Assembly (NCBI RefSeq): GCF_023744375.2
Contig: NZ_CP146284.1
Span: forward strand, 992,001 to 1,056,000
DNA: 64,000 nt
Direction: 5' to 3'
Origin: Parabacteroides sp. AD58
GTDB lineage: Bacteria > Bacteroidota > Bacteroidia > Bacteroidales > Tannerellaceae
The translations under genes and the position numbers were made by a program. Positions 17,610 to 25,973 of this stretch are shown here, in pieces (within the stretch, counting starts at the first letter, position 1; each line of letters opens with the position of its first letter). The notes under the pieces were generated by a model, which made no database searches, was not told the origin of the DNA, and saw only the letters and a program-made list of their open reading frames with translations.

Positions 17610-19010
17610 ATGAAATGGAATGCTTATTTGATTAGTGCAGCTATCGCTTCAATGACTTTAGCAGCTTGTAGTGAAGATGATCCAGTAAATCCGGACAATA
17701 ACAAGCCGGATACAGAAACGCCAGATACTGAAACACCCACAGAAGAAACCGTAGAAGGGGACGTATCAGGTGTATGGGAAGCCAACAGCGTTATAAAAGT
17801 GTCTGGGCACATCGTCGTTCCCGAAGGTGAAAGCCTGACCATTCAAGAAGGTGTACAAGTGATCTTCGACGATGCCGGCGTGGGCGCCAACCATGCTCCT
17901 ATCGAATTCACCGTCGACGGTAACCTGTATTGCGAAGGTACAGCCGAAAACCCGATCCGCCTGACTGTGGCTGAAGAAGACCGTACCGAAGCCAATACCT
18001 TTGCCGGTTTATGGGGCGGTATCGTGGCATCCAACACGTGCGCCGAAATGCTGATCGACCATACAATCATCGAATACACGGGCGGACAGGTCATCGAAGG
18101 TTCTCCGGCAGCTACCAATGGCATTTATACCGCAGGTGATGATGCATATCCTCAGATTACGACCAACAACATCAACGGCAAATATGTCATCACCAACTCC
18201 ATCATCCGCAATGGCTGGTCGGATGGAATTTATCTGATGGGCGGACAGGCCATCATCGCCAATAATACCTTCGCCGCAAACGGATACGACGGTGCCGAAG
18301 CCGTTAACGTAAAAGCAGGCTGCCAGGCAGACGTTGCCAACAACATCATGTTCAGCCCGAACACCAATGGACTGAAACTCTCCAGCTCCGGCCAGAGCGA
18401 AAACCGTGGTCAGGCTAAAATCCAGGCCTACAACAATACCATCATCAATGCCGGCTGGCGTCGTGACGGCGAAAAAGGCGGTTGCATCTACGTTGAGAAG
18501 AATGCGTTGGCCAATGTATTCAACAACCTGATCGTCAACTGTAAGTTCCGTGCCATGACTCCTAGCTTCGACATTCCCAATGATCCGGAAGAAGGATATG
18601 CCGATGCTTCTGTGATCGATTATAACTACTATGCATCAGGCAGCCAGAAGAGCGACATCACCTTTGAAGAAGAAAGCGGTGTAGCATATGCCTGGGCCGG
18701 TTATAACTACGAACACGAAAATTATAACCAAGGTGTAGTCGATGCAAACAGTGTGATCGCTACCGAAACTGATTCAAAAGACCCGCAGTTCGTGAACTTC
18801 GATATCAACGAGGTGGCTCTGACCAGCTACACCTATGATTCAGCTTGGGATTTCCATGTCAATGCCGGTTCTCCGGTCTTAACAGGGGCTTATAGCGGCA
18901 GTGACGCGTTTGCTACTCCTTTATTCGGCACCAGCGGATTGAATGTAAATGGAAAGAATTATACATCTCCGGCCGTACAGGCTCAATTCGGTGCTTTCGG
19001 CGCTAATTAA
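17610..19010 (+). CDS. Surface lipoprotein with right-handed beta-helix
   Basis: The 466-residue protein has a lipoprotein signal with lipobox LAAC (lipid cysteine about residue 20). The next residues SEDD are acidic, the pattern that sends Bacteroidetes lipoproteins to the cell surface. A low-complexity linker rich in T, P, E and D covers about residues 27-50. The rest has repeated short strands with ladder positions, such as GNLYCEGTAENPIRLTVAEE, DHTIIEYTGGQVI, NSIIRNGWSDGIYLMGG and NNTFAANGYDG, typical of a parallel right-handed beta-helix (pectate-lyase-like or NosD-like). It may bind a ligand for the TonB receptor encoded 44 bases upstream. No catalytic residues can be assigned. Confidence 0.8.
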   Translation: MKWNAYLISAAIASMTLAACSEDDPVNPDNNKPDTETPDTETPTEETVEGDVSGVWEANSVIKVSGHIVVPEGESLTIQEGVQVIFDDAGVGANHAPIEFTVDGNLYCEGTAENPIRLTVAEEDRTEANTFAGLWGGIVASNTCAEMLIDHTIIEYTGGQVIEGSPAATNGIYTAGDDAYPQITTNNINGKYVITNSIIRNGWSDGIYLMGGQAIIANNTFAANGYDGAEAVNVKAGCQADVANNIMFSPNTNGLKLSSSGQSENRGQAKIQAYNNTIINAGWRRDGEKGGCIYVEKNALANVFNNLIVNCKFRAMTPSFDIPNDPEEGYADASVIDYNYYASGSQKSDITFEEESGVAYAWAGYNYEHENYNQGVVDANSVIATETDSKDPQFVNFDINEVALTSYTYDSAWDFHVNAGSPVLTGAYSGSDAFATPLFGTSGLNVNGKNYTSPAVQAQFGAFGAN

Positions 19011-19024
19011 ACAAATCGGAAAAA

Positions 19025-20047
19025 ATGAACAGAAGAACATATTTACAAGCATTGACTGCTCTTTTCGCCACGACTGCCTTGGGAAGCTGTTCCCAGGGCT
19101 CGATGGAGCGGAAAGAGGAAAAACTTTCAGACAAGGCGGATAAAGCCGCTACCCTTCTGCCCGGCAACGCATCTTTTGATGTGCCGAACATCCCGGAAGA
19201 CAATCTCAACTTCTATCTGGTCAGTGACCTGGGACGCAACGGATACTACGAACAGAAGCCGATTGCCGAACTGATGGGTAACTTAGCCGAGAAAATAGAC
19301 TTGGAATTTATCGTGGCAGCCGGCGATACACACCACTTCAACGGAGTGGCCAGCACACAAGATCCGCTTTGGATGACCAACTACGAGCTGGTTTACAGCC
19401 ATCCGGAACTGATGCTCGACTGGTTTGCCATCAACGGCAACCACGAGTACCGCGGCAACACACAGGCCGTACAGGATTACAGCAAGGTAAGCCGCCGCTG
19501 GATTGCCCCGGCCCGCTACTACAGCAAAGTATTTGAAGCGGGAGAAAACGAGGCATTAGAGATATTCTTCATCGATACACCGCCGCTCATCGACAAATAT
19601 CGTAAGAATACCGAGAAATATCCGGATGCCGGCAAGCAAAACATAGAAGAACAGCTCAAGTGGTTAGACAAAGCCCTGTCAGCATCCAAAGCCAAATGGA
19701 AACTGGTTGTCGGTCATCACCCGATCTTCGCCGATACAAGCAAGTCGGATACCGAACGCAAGGACATGCAGGAACGCGTCAAACCCATACTCGACAAGTA
19801 TGGTGTCGATATGTACCTTTGCGGACACATCCACAATTTCCAGCACATCAAGCCGGCCGGCAGTCAGGTAGAATACCTGGTCAACAGTTCCGGTTCGCTG
19901 GCACGCAAGGTCAATCAGACCGAAGGCACCCAGTTCTGCAGTCCGGAGGCAGGTTTCACTCTCTTCTCCGTCAACGACAACGAACTGACATTCTTCCTCT
20001 ATAACAGCAAAGGGAAAATCCTTTACCAGTATAGTCTGAAGAAATAA
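19025..20047 (+). CDS. Purple acid phosphatase-type metallophosphoesterase lipoprotein
   Basis: The 340-residue protein begins MNRRTYLQALTALFATTA and has a lipobox LGSC with lipid cysteine about residue 22. The metallophosphatase motifs occur in order: VSDLGRNG, AAGDTHHFNGV, NGNHEYRGN, VVGHHPIF and CGHIHNFQH. The pattern GV.S..DP.W...YE.VY followed by GNHEYRGN..A...YS..S.RW..P..YY matches tartrate-resistant (purple) acid phosphatases closely. It should release phosphate from organic esters outside the inner membrane. It is the third gene of the TonB-receptor operon (14-base gap), with a terminator 8 bases after its stop. The substrate is not known. Confidence 0.86.
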   Translation: MNRRTYLQALTALFATTALGSCSQGSMERKEEKLSDKADKAATLLPGNASFDVPNIPEDNLNFYLVSDLGRNGYYEQKPIAELMGNLAEKIDLEFIVAAGDTHHFNGVASTQDPLWMTNYELVYSHPELMLDWFAINGNHEYRGNTQAVQDYSKVSRRWIAPARYYSKVFEAGENEALEIFFIDTPPLIDKYRKNTEKYPDAGKQNIEEQLKWLDKALSASKAKWKLVVGHHPIFADTSKSDTERKDMQERVKPILDKYGVDMYLCGHIHNFQHIKPAGSQVEYLVNSSGSLARKVNQTEGTQFCSPEAGFTLFSVNDNELTFFLYNSKGKILYQYSLKK

Positions 20048-20054
20048 ATCAACA

Positions 20055-20084
20055 CAAAGAGGCGGCTAACAGGCTGCCTCTTTG
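20055..20084 (+). terminator. Terminator of the TonB receptor/phosphatase operon
   Basis: CAAAGAGGC at 20055-20063 pairs perfectly with GCCTCTTTG at 20076-20084. The hairpin is strong; the T-tract after it is poor. Confidence 0.65.
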
Positions 20085-20158
20085 CATCTTCCCCACCACC
20101 CTCCTTTTCCCGTCCGAATCTAAGCCAACGAACGGAAGCAACATACCCGAAAATTTAT

Positions 20159-20166
20159 TACCTTTG
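20159..20166 (+). promoter_or_regulatory. -7 box (TACCTTTG) before the DUF362 gene
   Basis: TACCTTTG lies 21 bases before the ATG at 20188 and overlaps a TTG at 20164 that would otherwise extend the frame by eight codons. The ATG is therefore the supported start. Confidence 0.6.
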
Positions 20167-20187
20167 CCACCAAAACCAATAAGAGAT

Positions 20188-21309
20188 ATGGAACCTTCAA
20201 AAGTTTATTTTACCAATCTGAGAACAACACCGTCCAGCAACCTGCTTGATAAAATGGAACGTGTTGTCAAACGTGCCGGTATTGCTGGCATCGATTTTCA
20301 GAAACAATTTGTAGCGATTAAGATTCATTTTGGCGAACCGGGTAACCTGGCTTATATCCGCCCCAATTATGCTGCCCGTATGGCGAACATCATACGCGAA
20401 CTGGGAGGAAAACCATTCTTGACAGATTGTAATACCTTGTACTCAGGCCGCCGTGCCAACGCTGTAGATCACCTGAAGAGCGCGATGGAAAACGGATTCA
20501 ACCCCATTTCTGCCCAATGTGACGTGATCATCGCCGACGGACTGAAAGGTACTGAATGCCGCGAGATCGAAATCGACGGCGAATACTGCAAGGCTCCTAA
20601 AATTGGTGCTGCCATTGCCGATGCCGACATCATCATCACGATGAACCATTTCAAAGGACACGAACAGACCGGATTCGGCGGTGCCCTGAAGAACTTGGGA
20701 ATGGGTTGTGCCAGCGTGGCCGGAAAGTTGGAACTCCACGGTGCTTCACAGCCTAAAATCGACCGCGATCACTGCAAAGGCTGTAACATGTGCGTGAAAC
20801 ACTGCCGCCATGATGCCATCCACCTCGACGAAACGCACAAAGCCGTGATCGATTATACGAAATGCGTCGGTTGCGGACAGTGTGTGGCTCTCTGCCAATA
20901 CGACGGTGCCGTGCTGGCTTCATGGGATACTTCCGAAAACCTGAATTGCAAGATTGCTGAATATACGAAAGCCGTATTGTTCGACAAGCCGAACTTCCAT
21001 GTCAGCTTTATCATGAATGTATCACCCGAATGCGACTGCTGAAACCACAACGACGCCGCCATCGTGCCCGACCTGGGTATCGCTGCTTCGTTCGACCCGG
21101 TTGCCCTCGACAAGGCCTGTGCCGACATGGTCATCAACGCACCTACGTTGCAGACCGACAACTGCCTGTCGAAGAAACATCCGCACGAACATCTCGAAGG
21201 AGCCGACAAGTTCCACATCATTCACCCGGATACAAACTGGCAGGCTGGTCTGGAGCATGCCGAGAAAATCGGTATCGGAACCCAGGCATATGAATTGATA
21301 ACCGTGTAA
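20188..21309 (+). pseudogene. DUF362 4Fe-4S protein with an in-frame TGA at 21040-21042
   Basis: The frame codes for 284 residues to a TGA at 21040 and then continues open in the same phase to 21309, giving 373 codons in all. The N-terminal part is the DUF362 domain (IKIHFGEPGNLAYIRPNYAARMANI, FLTDCNTLYSGRR, NHFKGHEQTGFGGALKNLGMG). Two ferredoxin motifs follow, CKGCNMCVKHCRH and CVGCGQCVALCQY. The part after the TGA (IVPDLGIAASFDPVALDKACADMV, then GIGTQAYELITV) is the normal end of this family, so the gene is split by one codon. In relatives this position after CDC is usually an aromatic residue, so TGG to TGA is the simplest cause. A truncated product may or may not work; readthrough is not excluded. 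Confidence 0.8.
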
Positions 21310-21324
21310 TAAAATATTCCCGAC

Positions 21325-22713
21325 ATGACAAACGAAACCATCTGTGCCATCTCGACGGCTCCCGGCGTGGGAGGCATTGCCGTTATCCGCGTATCCGGAG
21401 AAGAAGCCATTCCGCTTTGCGACCGCATTTTCCAACCCCGGAAGGCCGGAAAATCGCTCGCCACGCAACCCGCCTATTCGCTCACCTACGGAACCATCGT
21501 AGAGCATGGCGAGGCAGTCGACGATGTCATGATGGCGCTCTTCCGTGCCCCGCATTCATTCACCGGCGAAGACACAGTCGAAATCACCTGCCATGGCTCC
21601 ATCTACATCCAGCAGCGGATACTGCAACTGCTGATAGCCACCGGCTGCCGGCTTGCCCGGGCTGGAGAATTTACTCAACGGGCATTCATGAATGGGAAAA
21701 TGGATTTAAGCCAGGCCGAGGCGGTGGCCGATCTGATTGCCTCCACTTCGGCCGGCCAACACCGGCTCGCCCTGAGCCAGATGCGCGGCGGCTTCAGCCA
21801 GGAACTGAAAGATCTGCGCACCAAGCTTCTGCACATCACATCGCTGATGGAACTGGAACTCGATTTTGCCGACCACGAAGAACTGGAGTTTGCCGACCGG
21901 AGTGAACTGAAAGAACTGGCCGAACAAATCGAAAAGGTCATCTCACGCCTTGTCCGCTCGTTCAAGGTGGGCAATGCCATCAAAAACGGCATCCCGGTGG
22001 CCATCATCGGAGAAACCAATGCCGGAAAATCAACCCTGCTGAACGCCCTGCTGAATGAAGAGAAGGCCATCGTCAGTGACATCCACGGAACAACACGCGA
22101 CGTGATCGAAGACACGATGTACATCAACGGCCAGCAGTTCCGTTTTATCGACACCGCCGGCATACGCGAGACGCACGATACCATCGAGAGCTTAGGCATC
22201 GAACGGACCTTCCAGAAACTCGAGCAGGCAGACATCGTCTTGTGGGTAATCGACCAGTCGGAGGCAAACCAGCAGATCGCCCAGTTGTCGGGCAAAATCC
22301 TGCCCCTGTGCCAGGACAAACAGCTCATACTGGTATTCAATAAATCGGATCTTGCAGAAGAAAATCCGACACCCAGTCTTGCCGGATTTCCCCAACAAAC
22401 GCGGGTCATTTCCATCTCGGCCAAACAGAAAAAAGGCATCAACAAGCTCCAGGACCTGCTGGTCGAATCCGCTCAAATCCCTTCGCTGTCGCAAAACGAC
22501 GTCATAGTGAGCAATGTCCGGCATTACGAAGCCCTCAGTCATGCCTTAGAGGCAATTCACCGCGTGCAGGAAGGATTAAATAACGACCTGTCAGGAGACT
22601 TCATCTCTCAAGATCTCCGAGAATGCATCTTCCATCTGTCAGACATCGTTGGTGAAGTCACAACCGATGAAGTATTGGGGAATATTTTCAAGCACTTTTG
22701 TGTGGGGAAATAA
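21325..22713 (+). CDS. mnmE: tRNA uridine-5-carboxymethylaminomethyl modification GTPase
   Basis: MnmE with MnmG modifies the wobble uridine of certain tRNAs. The 462 residues show the N-terminal folate-binding domain (TICAISTAPGVGGIAVIRVSG, residues 1-120), helical regions, and an inserted G domain with GETNAGKSTLLNALL (G1), DIHGTTRDVIED (G2), DTAGIRET (G3) and NKSD (G4). The C-terminus ends FCVGK, the conserved CxGK motif with the catalytic cysteine. Length is normal. It begins 15 bases after the end of the DUF362 frame, and a terminator follows its stop. A long antisense open frame across 21675-22445 is a shadow. Confidence 0.97.
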   Translation: MTNETICAISTAPGVGGIAVIRVSGEEAIPLCDRIFQPRKAGKSLATQPAYSLTYGTIVEHGEAVDDVMMALFRAPHSFTGEDTVEITCHGSIYIQQRILQLLIATGCRLARAGEFTQRAFMNGKMDLSQAEAVADLIASTSAGQHRLALSQMRGGFSQELKDLRTKLLHITSLMELELDFADHEELEFADRSELKELAEQIEKVISRLVRSFKVGNAIKNGIPVAIIGETNAGKSTLLNALLNEEKAIVSDIHGTTRDVIEDTMYINGQQFRFIDTAGIRETHDTIESLGIERTFQKLEQADIVLWVIDQSEANQQIAQLSGKILPLCQDKQLILVFNKSDLAEENPTPSLAGFPQQTRVISISAKQKKGINKLQDLLVESAQIPSLSQNDVIVSNVRHYEALSHALEAIHRVQEGLNNDLSGDFISQDLRECIFHLSDIVGEVTTDEVLGNIFKHFCVGK

Positions 22714-22734
22714 TGCACAATGTATATGGTATAT

Positions 22735-22759
22735 GGCGCTCTTTACGGGCGCCTTTTTT
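22735..22759 (+). terminator. Rho-independent terminator after mnmE
   Basis: GGCGC at 22735-22739 pairs with GCGCC at 22749-22753 and six T follow. It marks the end of the core region; AT-rich accessory DNA starts here. Confidence 0.7.
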
Positions 22760-23025
22760 GTTGCTCAAGTATCGTTGATAATTGTTGCTAATCCTTTTTC
22801 GCCATTTTTTGTGCATCTTGTGTACTCTCTCAATAGTTTTACCTTACTCCCATATTCATATATACGTTAATTAAAATTAAGCCGAATAAAGGGAAAAGAA
22901 TTAATTTTATTTTCCCTCTGTTCAGCAAATGAAAATACGGAAATTCTCTAGTATTTTATTGACTTACATTTCAATTAATACTTTGTTTTTCTAATTTCGG
23001 GAATTAAAAAGTTTCATTTATCAAA
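22760..23025. other. AT-rich intergenic stretch without a recognised gene
   Basis: The stretch is clearly more AT-rich than the DNA to its left. It contains one hairpin, AGGGAAAA at 22890-22897 with TTTTCCCT at 22910-22917. A TTGAC at about 22959 followed by AATACTTTG near 22980 is only a partial match to a Bacteroidetes promoter for the next gene. Nothing else was seen. Confidence 0.4.
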
Positions 23026-23667
23026 ATGGCCATGGATATTATAGAAAAAGTTATAGCTATACGTGATAGTTTACCTCAAGAATCATCAAATTTGATTGAT
23101 TATTCACTCGCTCCGATTCCACCCTTCTGCGGTAAGAAAACAATTAAGCTGATTATTCTTGGGCAAGATCCTACAATCAGAAATATAAAACAACGTAGTA
23201 AAATTCAGTATGCACTCAATCTCGATAATAATAAAAGTCCATTAAGAAAATATATTGAAAAAATTTGTGCTGGACTTGATTTGTCTTTAGACAATATATA
23301 TGCTACGAATATTTATAAATACTTCTATACATTTCCACCCGCAGATAATCTGGATGTATTAAAGCGTCATTTGGAACCTAATCTTAAATTATTAGAATCT
23401 GAATTATCTGACTTTGAAGAATGTCCAATAATAACACTTGGAGAGCCTGTTCTAAAGCTTCTTACTAACTCAAATGAAAAAGTTCATGACTATTGGAATT
23501 ATAACGACTGTGGATTTCATTATAATTCCCCCATTCAGAATATCCTACATCGTCCTATTTTCCCATTTCCACACCAACCAAGCATACGTAAAGAATTCTA
23601 TAACGGAAATTTTCTCAGGTATTTAGATTACATGAAAAAGATTCTTAACGATTTAATCCCCGCCTAA
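23026..23667 (+). CDS. Uracil-DNA glycosylase-like protein
   Basis: The 213-residue protein has the signature positions of the uracil-DNA glycosylase superfamily: IKLIILGQDPTIRN near residues 39-52 (the GQDP water-activating loop), an internal NIYATNIYKYF that matches the uracil-binding Asn/aromatic region, ITLGEPVLKLL, and a late HRPIFPFPHQPSIRKE with the HPS-like DNA-intercalation loop (here HQPS). It is not E. coli Ung; it is closer to the family 4/5/UdgX-type fold, but family placement is uncertain. Base composition is much more AT-rich than its left neighbours, a sign of transfer. It stands alone, with a hairpin after it. Confidence 0.62.
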   Translation: MAMDIIEKVIAIRDSLPQESSNLIDYSLAPIPPFCGKKTIKLIILGQDPTIRNIKQRSKIQYALNLDNNKSPLRKYIEKICAGLDLSLDNIYATNIYKYFYTFPPADNLDVLKRHLEPNLKLLESELSDFEECPIITLGEPVLKLLTNSNEKVHDYWNYNDCGFHYNSPIQNILHRPIFPFPHQPSIRKEFYNGNFLRYLDYMKKILNDLIPA

Positions 23668-23728
23668 TTCGAATGAAACAAAAGCTTTGCGCATATTCTC
23701 CATGACTTGGAGATTTCAACTATTGAGC

Positions 23729-23767
23729 GTTTAATGTGACATACAGAATCAGCATGTCACATTAAAC
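23729..23767. terminator. Perfect 14-bp inverted repeat between convergent genes
   Basis: GTTTAATGTGACAT at 23729-23742 and ATGTCACATTAAAC at 23754-23767 are exact reverse complements with an 11-base loop. The place, between a plus-strand gene ending at 23667 and a minus-strand gene ending at 23906, suits a two-way terminator. Confidence 0.55.
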
Positions 23768-23905
23768 TACAAAAATTAAAAGAGCAATATATGTTGTCAT
23801 TTATCATCTTCCATGGAGTCCCTGCAACAGATCCTACAAAGCTCTGCACCTCATTACGTCTAACATTATTGCCTAATGCATATCGTTTTGCTTGCTATTT
23901 CTCCC

Positions 23906-24307
23906 CTATTTATACAACACCATCTTCCGGCACCGTCCTTGCCGATACGAAAGATGCAGAAATCGTTTCCGCCGATAGACAATCGCCTGATCGAATGGCA
24001 AGCCGCTCTCAAGTAAGACTTGCAACAACTGTTCCGGACCGGATGCACAGTAACAATCGGCGGCCTCGCCTTTTGTATGCTGGCTTGTGGGAACACCGCC
24101 CACCAGGCGGTTTACTTCCTGATTCCGAAAACCGCTGGTAATGGCAATGGCTTCGCCTATTCGTTCCCGGAGTGGCTGCAACAAATGATCTACTAACTGC
24201 CCGATGGCCTCGCGCTGTTCGGCGTCGGGTTCATTCAATATTCCCCGTTCGATAGCCATTTGGCTATGGGTAAATTCGTCCAACGTAAAATTTTTGGATA
24301 GTTTCAT
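23906..24307 (-). CDS. M15-family peptidase (D-Ala-D-Ala carboxypeptidase / endolysin type)
   Basis: The 133-residue protein is a single Peptidase_M15_3 domain. LSKNFTLDEFTHSQMA begins it, as in phage endolysins of this group. The zinc site is SQHTKGEAADCY (His and Asp with the SxHxxxxxxD pattern), and the later FLHLSY supplies the third histidine. It would cut peptide cross-links in cell walls. There is no signal peptide. In Bacteroides such short M15 genes are found in the same small accessory clusters as DUF4248 and HU-like genes, as here. It could be a phage remnant or a domesticated cluster gene. Confidence 0.82.
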   Translation of the reverse strand: MKLSKNFTLDEFTHSQMAIERGILNEPDAEQREAIGQLVDHLLQPLRERIGEAIAITSGFRNQEVNRLVGGVPTSQHTKGEAADCYCASGPEQLLQVLLESGLPFDQAIVYRRKRFLHLSYRQGRCRKMVLYK

Positions 24308-24368
24308 ATGGGTATAAATGTTTGATTTTTATTTTTAAGATCGTATTGTACTTTTGGCTTGATGTCAA

Positions 24369-24850
24369 CGTGTATGTTCTTTCTGGCTTGACCCAGAAAG
24401 AACCAAAGAAGTCAAGGCTGCGTCTGCTGAGCTACTCCGTCACTTCGTTACGCTGTGCGCGCCGCAAACTCGCCTTCGGCTCAAACAGCGACGCTCCGGC
24501 CGCTCCACTTCGTTCCTACGCTTAACGCTCACCAGAACGAGGCCGGTCCTTCTTCTATTGAGATGAGACCGATCCAATTGACAATTGATAATTGATAATG
24601 GAGAATTATAGGATATGGACAATTTTATCCATAAAAACCGACCTTGCGACGGTAGAGGCGTAGCGTTGCTGCGCCTCAAAACGGCATTGCACAACCGAAT
24701 GGCGATCAATATAATAACGAATAATATTATTATGTTTTTCGCCTGTTTTTTCCTGTGGCGTTTGGTATGAGGCGCAGCAGCGCTACGCCTCTACTGTCAT
24801 TTTCAATTTTCAATTCTCAATTTTCAATTGATGAAGTCCGTGCCTAATTA
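24369..24850. repeat. Long repeat, copy 1 (hairpin, tract, MITE-like unit)
   Basis: This stretch shares most of its parts, in the same order, with 25141-25720. It opens with a perfect hairpin GTTCTTTCTGG/CCAGAAAGAAC at 24376-24403 followed by ACCAAAGAAGTCAAGGCT. A GC-rich stretch then ends in the shared GGCCGGTCCTTCTTCTATTG, and an AT-rich tract of CAATTGATAATTGATAAT type leads into the MITE-like unit at 24652-24794. The end is made of TTTTCAATT repeats. No gene is visible within it. The two copies flank the small gene at 24885-25073. Confidence 0.65.
24652..24794. mobile_element. MITE-like element with 27-bp terminal inverted repeats, copy 1
   Basis: The left end (24652-24678) starts GTAGAGGCGTAGCG and ends TGCTGCGCCTCA; the right end (24768-24794) is its reverse complement with one mismatch. 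The 143-base unit has an AT-rich core with no coding capacity. A second copy with the same ends but a different core is at 25429-25569. The ends may fold into a long hairpin. No transposase that would move it lies in the window. Confidence 0.6.
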
Positions 24851-24884
24851 ATTGTCAATTTTCAATTTTCAATTTTAGAAGTTT

Positions 24885-25073
24885 TCAATTCTCAATTTTC
24901 CGCCTATATCTATAGTCCACCCCGAATAAAGCGCCTGCAAAGGTGGATGTCTCGCCAAAGGCAACTAATACCGATGGATCAATTTCTCCTTGCGGCGGAA
25001 TCCAAAAGCCTAAGAATAACAGGGTTATTCCGGATAGGCACAGCAGGGTGGCAATGATTAATTGTAGTTTCAT
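24885..25073 (-). CDS. Small membrane protein of the M15/DUF4248 cluster
   Basis: The 62-residue protein has two hydrophobic segments: MKLQLIIATLLCLSGITLLFLGFWI, where IPPQGEIDPSVLVAFGE follows, then TSTFAGALFGVDYRYR. The PPQGEID-VLVAFGE pattern recurs in small proteins of Bacteroides accessory clusters beside amidase or M15 peptidase and HU-like genes. The function is unknown; a holin-like role beside the peptidase gene is possible but not shown. It lies between two copies of a long repeat and is read in the same direction as its neighbours. Confidence 0.6.
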   Translation of the reverse strand: MKLQLIIATLLCLSGITLLFLGFWIPPQGEIDPSVLVAFGETSTFAGALFGVDYRYRRKIEN

Positions 25074-25140
25074 ATCGTTTTTTCTTTTTTTGATTCGTAA
25101 TTGTAATCTTATTCGTGTATGTTCTTTCTGGCTTGACCCA

Positions 25141-25720
25141 ACGTGTACGTTCTTTCTGGCTTGACCCAGAAAGAACCAAAGAAGTCAAGGCTCACACTGC
25201 GGAGGCTACGGCTTCGGTCGCTGCGCTAAAATCTCGGAAAACTCGCCTTCGGCTCAAACAGCCGAGATTTTTTGACGCTCCGCTCGGTCAGCCGCTTCAC
25301 GCCTCCTCCGTTAGGCCGGTCCTTCTTCTATTGAGATGAGGCCGGTCGGTCCAATTGATAATTGATGATGGATAATTGAAAATTATAGAATATGGACAAT
25401 TTTATCCATAAAAACCGACCTTGCGACTGTAGAGGCGTAGCGTTGCTGCGCCTCAGCCCAATGCCATGGGATAAAATGGCGAAAAACATCATATAATTGT
25501 TTGTTATTTTATTGATTGCCATTTTATTACGAAATTCCGGTTTGAGGCGCAGCAGCGCTACGCCTCTACAGTCATTTTCCATTTTCAATTTTCAACTCTC
25601 AATTGTTTTGCGCCTCTACAGCCATTTTCCAAACTCAACGGATAATTATAATTTCCGTGTTATCCGTGAATTCTGTGCCAAATTAATTGCCAATTCTCAA
25701 TTGTCAATTGTCAATTGATT
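25141..25720. repeat. Long repeat, copy 2
   Basis: This is the second copy of the repeat at 24369-24850. The hairpin GTTCTTTCTGG/CCAGAAAGAAC is at 25149-25176, with an extra partial copy just before it near 25118-25140. The GGCCGGTCCTTCTTCTATTG block is near 25313, the AT-rich tract near 25350-25400 and the MITE-like unit at 25429-25569. The GC-rich part between hairpin and tract differs from copy 1. A third fragment of the MITE end (GCGCCTCTACAG) is near 25610. No gene is visible. Confidence 0.65.
25429..25569. mobile_element. MITE-like element, copy 2
   Basis: Left end 25429-25455 and right end 25543-25569 have the same terminal inverted repeat as copy 1 (GTAGAGGCGTAGCG at the tip). The 141-base unit has a core unlike that of copy 1, so only the ends are conserved, as expected of a non-autonomous element or a repeat that is defined by its hairpin. 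Confidence 0.6.
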
Positions 25721-25953
25721 TACGGTTCCCCAAAATAACGAAAAACTAATTCTACCTGGCGCGGGGTAAACACCCGTTGCCCTTCTTTGTATCCGGTTTC
25801 AGCCAATTCGTTTTTCAGGGGTTCATTTCGTCTGATCCAACGCCTTAGCTGCGTTGTGGCTGACCTTGGCGAACAGTTCGCAAAGTACATCGTAGCTAAT
25901 TCTTTTGTGCATAGTGCTTGTGTTTTCATATACACAATATAATCTTTATTCAT
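25720..25953 (-). CDS. DUF4248 domain protein
   Basis: The 77-residue protein matches the Bacteroides DUF4248 family: ALCTKELATMYFANCSPRSATTQLRRWIRRN, then LKNELAETGYKEGQRVFTPRQVELVFRYFGEP. The pattern is an HTH-like start, a GY..G.R.FTP.QV centre and a terminal LGEP/FGEP. The function is unknown; DNA binding is likely from the shape. The start at 25953 has AGAAG about ten bases upstream; ATG 25929 is an alternative and would remove eight residues. The same frame stays open upstream to 26352, but that part overlaps the next gene and is a shadow. The family travels with HU-like and amidase genes, as here. Confidence 0.75.
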   Translation of the reverse strand: MNKDYIVYMKTQALCTKELATMYFANCSPRSATTQLRRWIRRNEPLKNELAETGYKEGQRVFTPRQVELVFRYFGEP

Positions 25954-25973
25954 TAAACAATTCTTCTGATAGA

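Noticed and set aside
21675..22445. 256-codon open frame on the minus strand
   Set aside because: Antisense to mnmE, Ser- and Arg-rich, no domain; a shadow.
24440..24709. 89-codon open frame on the minus strand
   Set aside because: It crosses the repeat tract and the MITE-like end, so the translated sequence is repeat DNA.
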